A stretch of 64,000 bases of DNA from Planctomycetota bacterium (GTDB lineage: Bacteria; Planctomycetota; UBA1135; UBA2386): NCBI GenBank assembly GCA_016795295.1, contig JAEUHP010000007.1:1-64000 (forward strand). Direction: 5' to 3'. Below, one piece after another: positions 62,129-64,000 of this stretch (its first letter is position 1; the number at the start of each line of letters is the position of its first letter). The notes under the pieces were generated by a model that did not search any database, had not been told where the DNA came from, and worked only from the letters and a program-made list of their open reading frames with translations. The translations under genes and the position numbers were made by a program.

Positions 62129-64000
62129 TTGTCGGATCCTCGGGAGCTGGGGTCGGCGGCGGGCCGGCAGAATCGATCGAGCCAAGCGAAGTACTCGCGT
62201 TGCCACAGCACGCCGTTCTGCGGCTGCAGCACCCAGTGGCCCTCGTCGGGGAAGGTGAGCAGGCGACTCGGCACACCCTGCAACTGGGCCGCCGTGAACG
62301 CTTGCAGGCCCTGGTCGTACGGCACGCGGTAGTCGCGTTCGCCGTGGATCACCAGCAGCGGCGTGCGCCAGTTCGCCACGTACCGATGTGGCGAGAAGCG
62401 CCGGTAGAGCTCGCCGACCTCGGGCGACTTCCAGAACGGCCCACCGAGATCCCAATCGACGAACCAGAGTTCTTCGGTCGCGAGATACATGCTCTCGAGG
62501 TTGAACACCCCACAGTGCGCGATCATCGCGGCGAAGCGGTCGCCGGCGTTGCCCATCAGCCAATACACGGAATAGCCGCCGAACGACGCCCCGACCGCAG
62601 CACAGTGCTGGCGGTCGATGTACGGCCGCGCCTGCATGGCATCGGTGACCGCGAGCAGATCGCGCATCGCCTGGCCACCCCAGTCGCGCGAGATCTGGTC
62701 GTTCCAGGCCTGGCCGAAGCCGGGCAGGCCGCGCCGGTTCACCGCCGCGACCACGTAACCGCGCGCCGCCATCAAGTGGAAGTTCCAGCGCAGCGAGAAG
62801 CCCTGCCCCACCATCGACTGCGGACCGCCCTGGCAGAAGAGGATCATCGGGTAGCGGCGCGCAGGATCGAAGCCGGGCGGCTTCACCACGAAGGCGTGGA
62901 TGCGCTGGCCGTCGCTGGCCGGAAACCACTCGGCTTCGACGCTCGGCAGGGCCAGCTCGGCGAACGCGCGGCCGTTGTGGTCGGTGAGCGGTGCGATGGC
63001 CCCGGTGGCCACGTCGATGCGCACCACCTCGGCCGGACGCTCCATGCTGGTGCGCAGCGCGTAGACGGTCGCCCCGTCCGGGGCGACCTGCAGGCCCGAC
63101 AAGGCGTGCCGGCCTTGGGTGACCGCGTGCGCCCGCGGTTTGGTCAGCGGCGTGCGGTAGAGCTGGGTGGTGCCTTCGGTCTCGACGGTGAAGAACAGAC
63201 TCTGGCTGTCGGCGGTCCAGCGCAGTTCGTGCACCGAAGCGTCGAAGTCCGGCAGCAGCTCGCGATTCACGCCCGAACGGCGCTCGTGCAACATCAGCCG
63301 CAGCCGGTCGGCTTCGAAGCCGGCCCGCGCCATGCTGACGAACGCGATCCACTGGCCGTCGGGCGAATAGACGGGATCCTGGTCGTAGCCGGGCAGCTCG
63401 GGGGTCAGGTTGCGCGCCGTGCCACCGCCGACCGGCACGGCCCACAAACTGCTGTCGGTGCTGACCGCGCGGTTCGGCACCCGCGCCGCCGTGTAGCAGA
63501 GCTCCTGGCCGTCGGGCGACCAAGCCATCTGCTCCACACCGCCGAACGGCGGCAGCGGTGTGTCGACCGCTTCCCCCGCCAGCAAGTCGCGCGGCCCGCC
63601 GCCACCGGTGAACGGCTGCACGAACAGGTGGCTGTAGCTGCCATCGCGCCAGTGGTCCCAGTGCCGCACCATCAAGGCGTCGTAGGCTCGGGCCTTGGCC
63701 AGCGGCAGGTCGGGGTGGCGCGCCGCCAGCCCCGGCTCGACGGCCACGTCCTGGGTGTAACTGAAATGGGTGCCCCGCGGCGACCACCGCACGTTCGCCG
63801 CCCCGCCCGCCACGGGAATCGACACCTTCGGGCCATCCCCCACCGGCCAGACGGTGAGCCCGTCCGGGGTCACCACCGCCACTTGGTCCCCGGTCGGCAG
63901 CCAGGCCGGGGCACTGCCGGGGCCGAGTTCGCGGGGTTCGGCACCCGCAGTGCCGAGGTCGAGCAGCCACACCGTGGCGGCACTGCGATTCTGCGCCAAG
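62125..64000 (-). CDS. S9-family prolyl oligopeptidase-type peptidase, 5' end outside window
   Basis: About 625 residues are visible; the frame is open to the window edge, so the N-terminus (probably a signal peptide) is missing. The N-terminal part is a beta-propeller of WD40-like TolB-type blades (WSPRGTHFSYTQDV, MAWSPDGQELCYTAARVPN, PVYSPDGQWIAFVSMARAG). The C-terminal alpha/beta-hydrolase has the nucleophile Ser in GASFGGYSVYWL, the Asp in IHGERDYRVPYDQG and the His in FPDEGHWVLQPQN. It cleaves short peptides, often after proline. Coupled to the M49 peptidase by ATGA, suggesting a shared role in peptide breakdown. Confidence 0.9.
   Translation of the reverse strand, partial: LAQNRSAATVWLLDLGTAGAEPRELGPGSAPAWLPTGDQVAVVTPDGLTVWPVGDGPKVSIPVAGGAANVRWSPRGTHFSYTQDVAVEPGLAARHPDLPLAKARAYDALMVRHWDHWRDGSYSHLFVQPFTGGGGPRDLLAGEAVDTPLPPFGGVEQMAWSPDGQELCYTAARVPNRAVSTDSSLWAVPVGGGTARNLTPELPGYDQDPVYSPDGQWIAFVSMARAGFEADRLRLMLHERRSGVNRELLPDFDASVHELRWTADSQSLFFTVETEGTTQLYRTPLTKPRAHAVTQGRHALSGLQVAPDGATVYALRTSMERPAEVVRIDVATGAIAPLTDHNGRAFAELALPSVEAEWFPASDGQRIHAFVVKPPGFDPARRYPMILFCQGGPQSMVGQGFSLRWNFHLMAARGYVVAAVNRRGLPGFGQAWNDQISRDWGGQAMRDLLAVTDAMQARPYIDRQHCAAVGASFGGYSVYWLMGNAGDRFAAMIAHCGVFNLESMYLATEELWFVDWDLGGPFWKSPEVGELYRRFSPHRYVANWRTPLLVIHGERDYRVPYDQGLQAFTAAQLQGVPSRLLTFPDEGHWVLQPQNGVLWQREYFAWLDRFCRPAADPSSRGSDK

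Overview
The window is GC-rich, densely packed bacterial DNA, most probably from a planctomycete. The best single marker is a small basic protein at 8684-8944 of the type found across the Planctomycetes-Verrucomicrobia-Chlamydiae (PVC) group. Supporting signs are a PEP-CTERM protein, many TPR proteins, a protein kinase beside an ECF-type sigma factor, a large TDGT-repeat surface protein, and few Shine-Dalgarno sites. The lineage is an inference from these features, not from a database comparison.

Layout. 1-3233: a partial AsmA-like protein, manC and ruvX, overlapping by 1-4 nt. 3262-3627: RNase P RNA on the minus strand. 3866-5096: a PEP-CTERM mini-protein and a WaaP-like kinase. 5151-6413: glutamate dehydrogenase. 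6562-9771 (minus): an unknown membrane protein, the PVC small basic protein, an aminotransferase and QueE. 9921-14855: a TMTC-like membrane/TPR protein diverging from a cupin-like protein and a family-4 uracil-DNA glycosylase.

15161-27547 (plus) looks like one envelope machine in three transcription units. Two paralogous TPR-secretin proteins flank an operon of two periplasmic TPR proteins, one ExbB/TolQ-type protein and two ExbD/TolR-type proteins. No other type II, type III or type IV-pilus secretion parts are present. The two secretin genes share a similar promoter/leader region.

28624-38562 (minus) is the most unusual locus. Genes spaced -4 to +3 nt apart, behind one 135-nt gap, encode a Pls-type single-module NRPS with a membrane/beta-helix tail, a fused alpha-beta 2-oxoacid dehydrogenase E1, a protein joining a lipoyl domain and an E3-binding domain to a left-handed beta-helix acyltransferase in place of the usual E2 catalytic domain, a HDVD-type polysaccharide deacetylase and a GT4 glycosyltransferase. 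I propose that it makes an acylated, amino-acid-bearing surface glycan or lipid, with acyl groups passed directly from lipoamide to the acceptor.

38695-47258 (minus) holds a coiled-coil membrane protein, a zinc-finger protein, a sigma factor, a membrane-anchored Ser/Thr kinase, an FHA-like protein, a degenerate GGDEF protein and YebC. rplM-rpsI follow behind a strong promoter. 48551-53888 holds a second sigma factor, a DUF2256/DUF3253 protein, a membrane protein, RidA, CoaD and ComEC. 53948-64000 holds exported proteins: an NHL propeller, the TDGT-repeat protein, a thioredoxin-like/TPR lipoprotein, an M49-type peptidase and a partial S9 peptidase.

Two non-coding themes recur: short imperfect tandem repeats (14-18 bp) that begin at or beside stop codons, and small hairpins that contain or abut stop codons.
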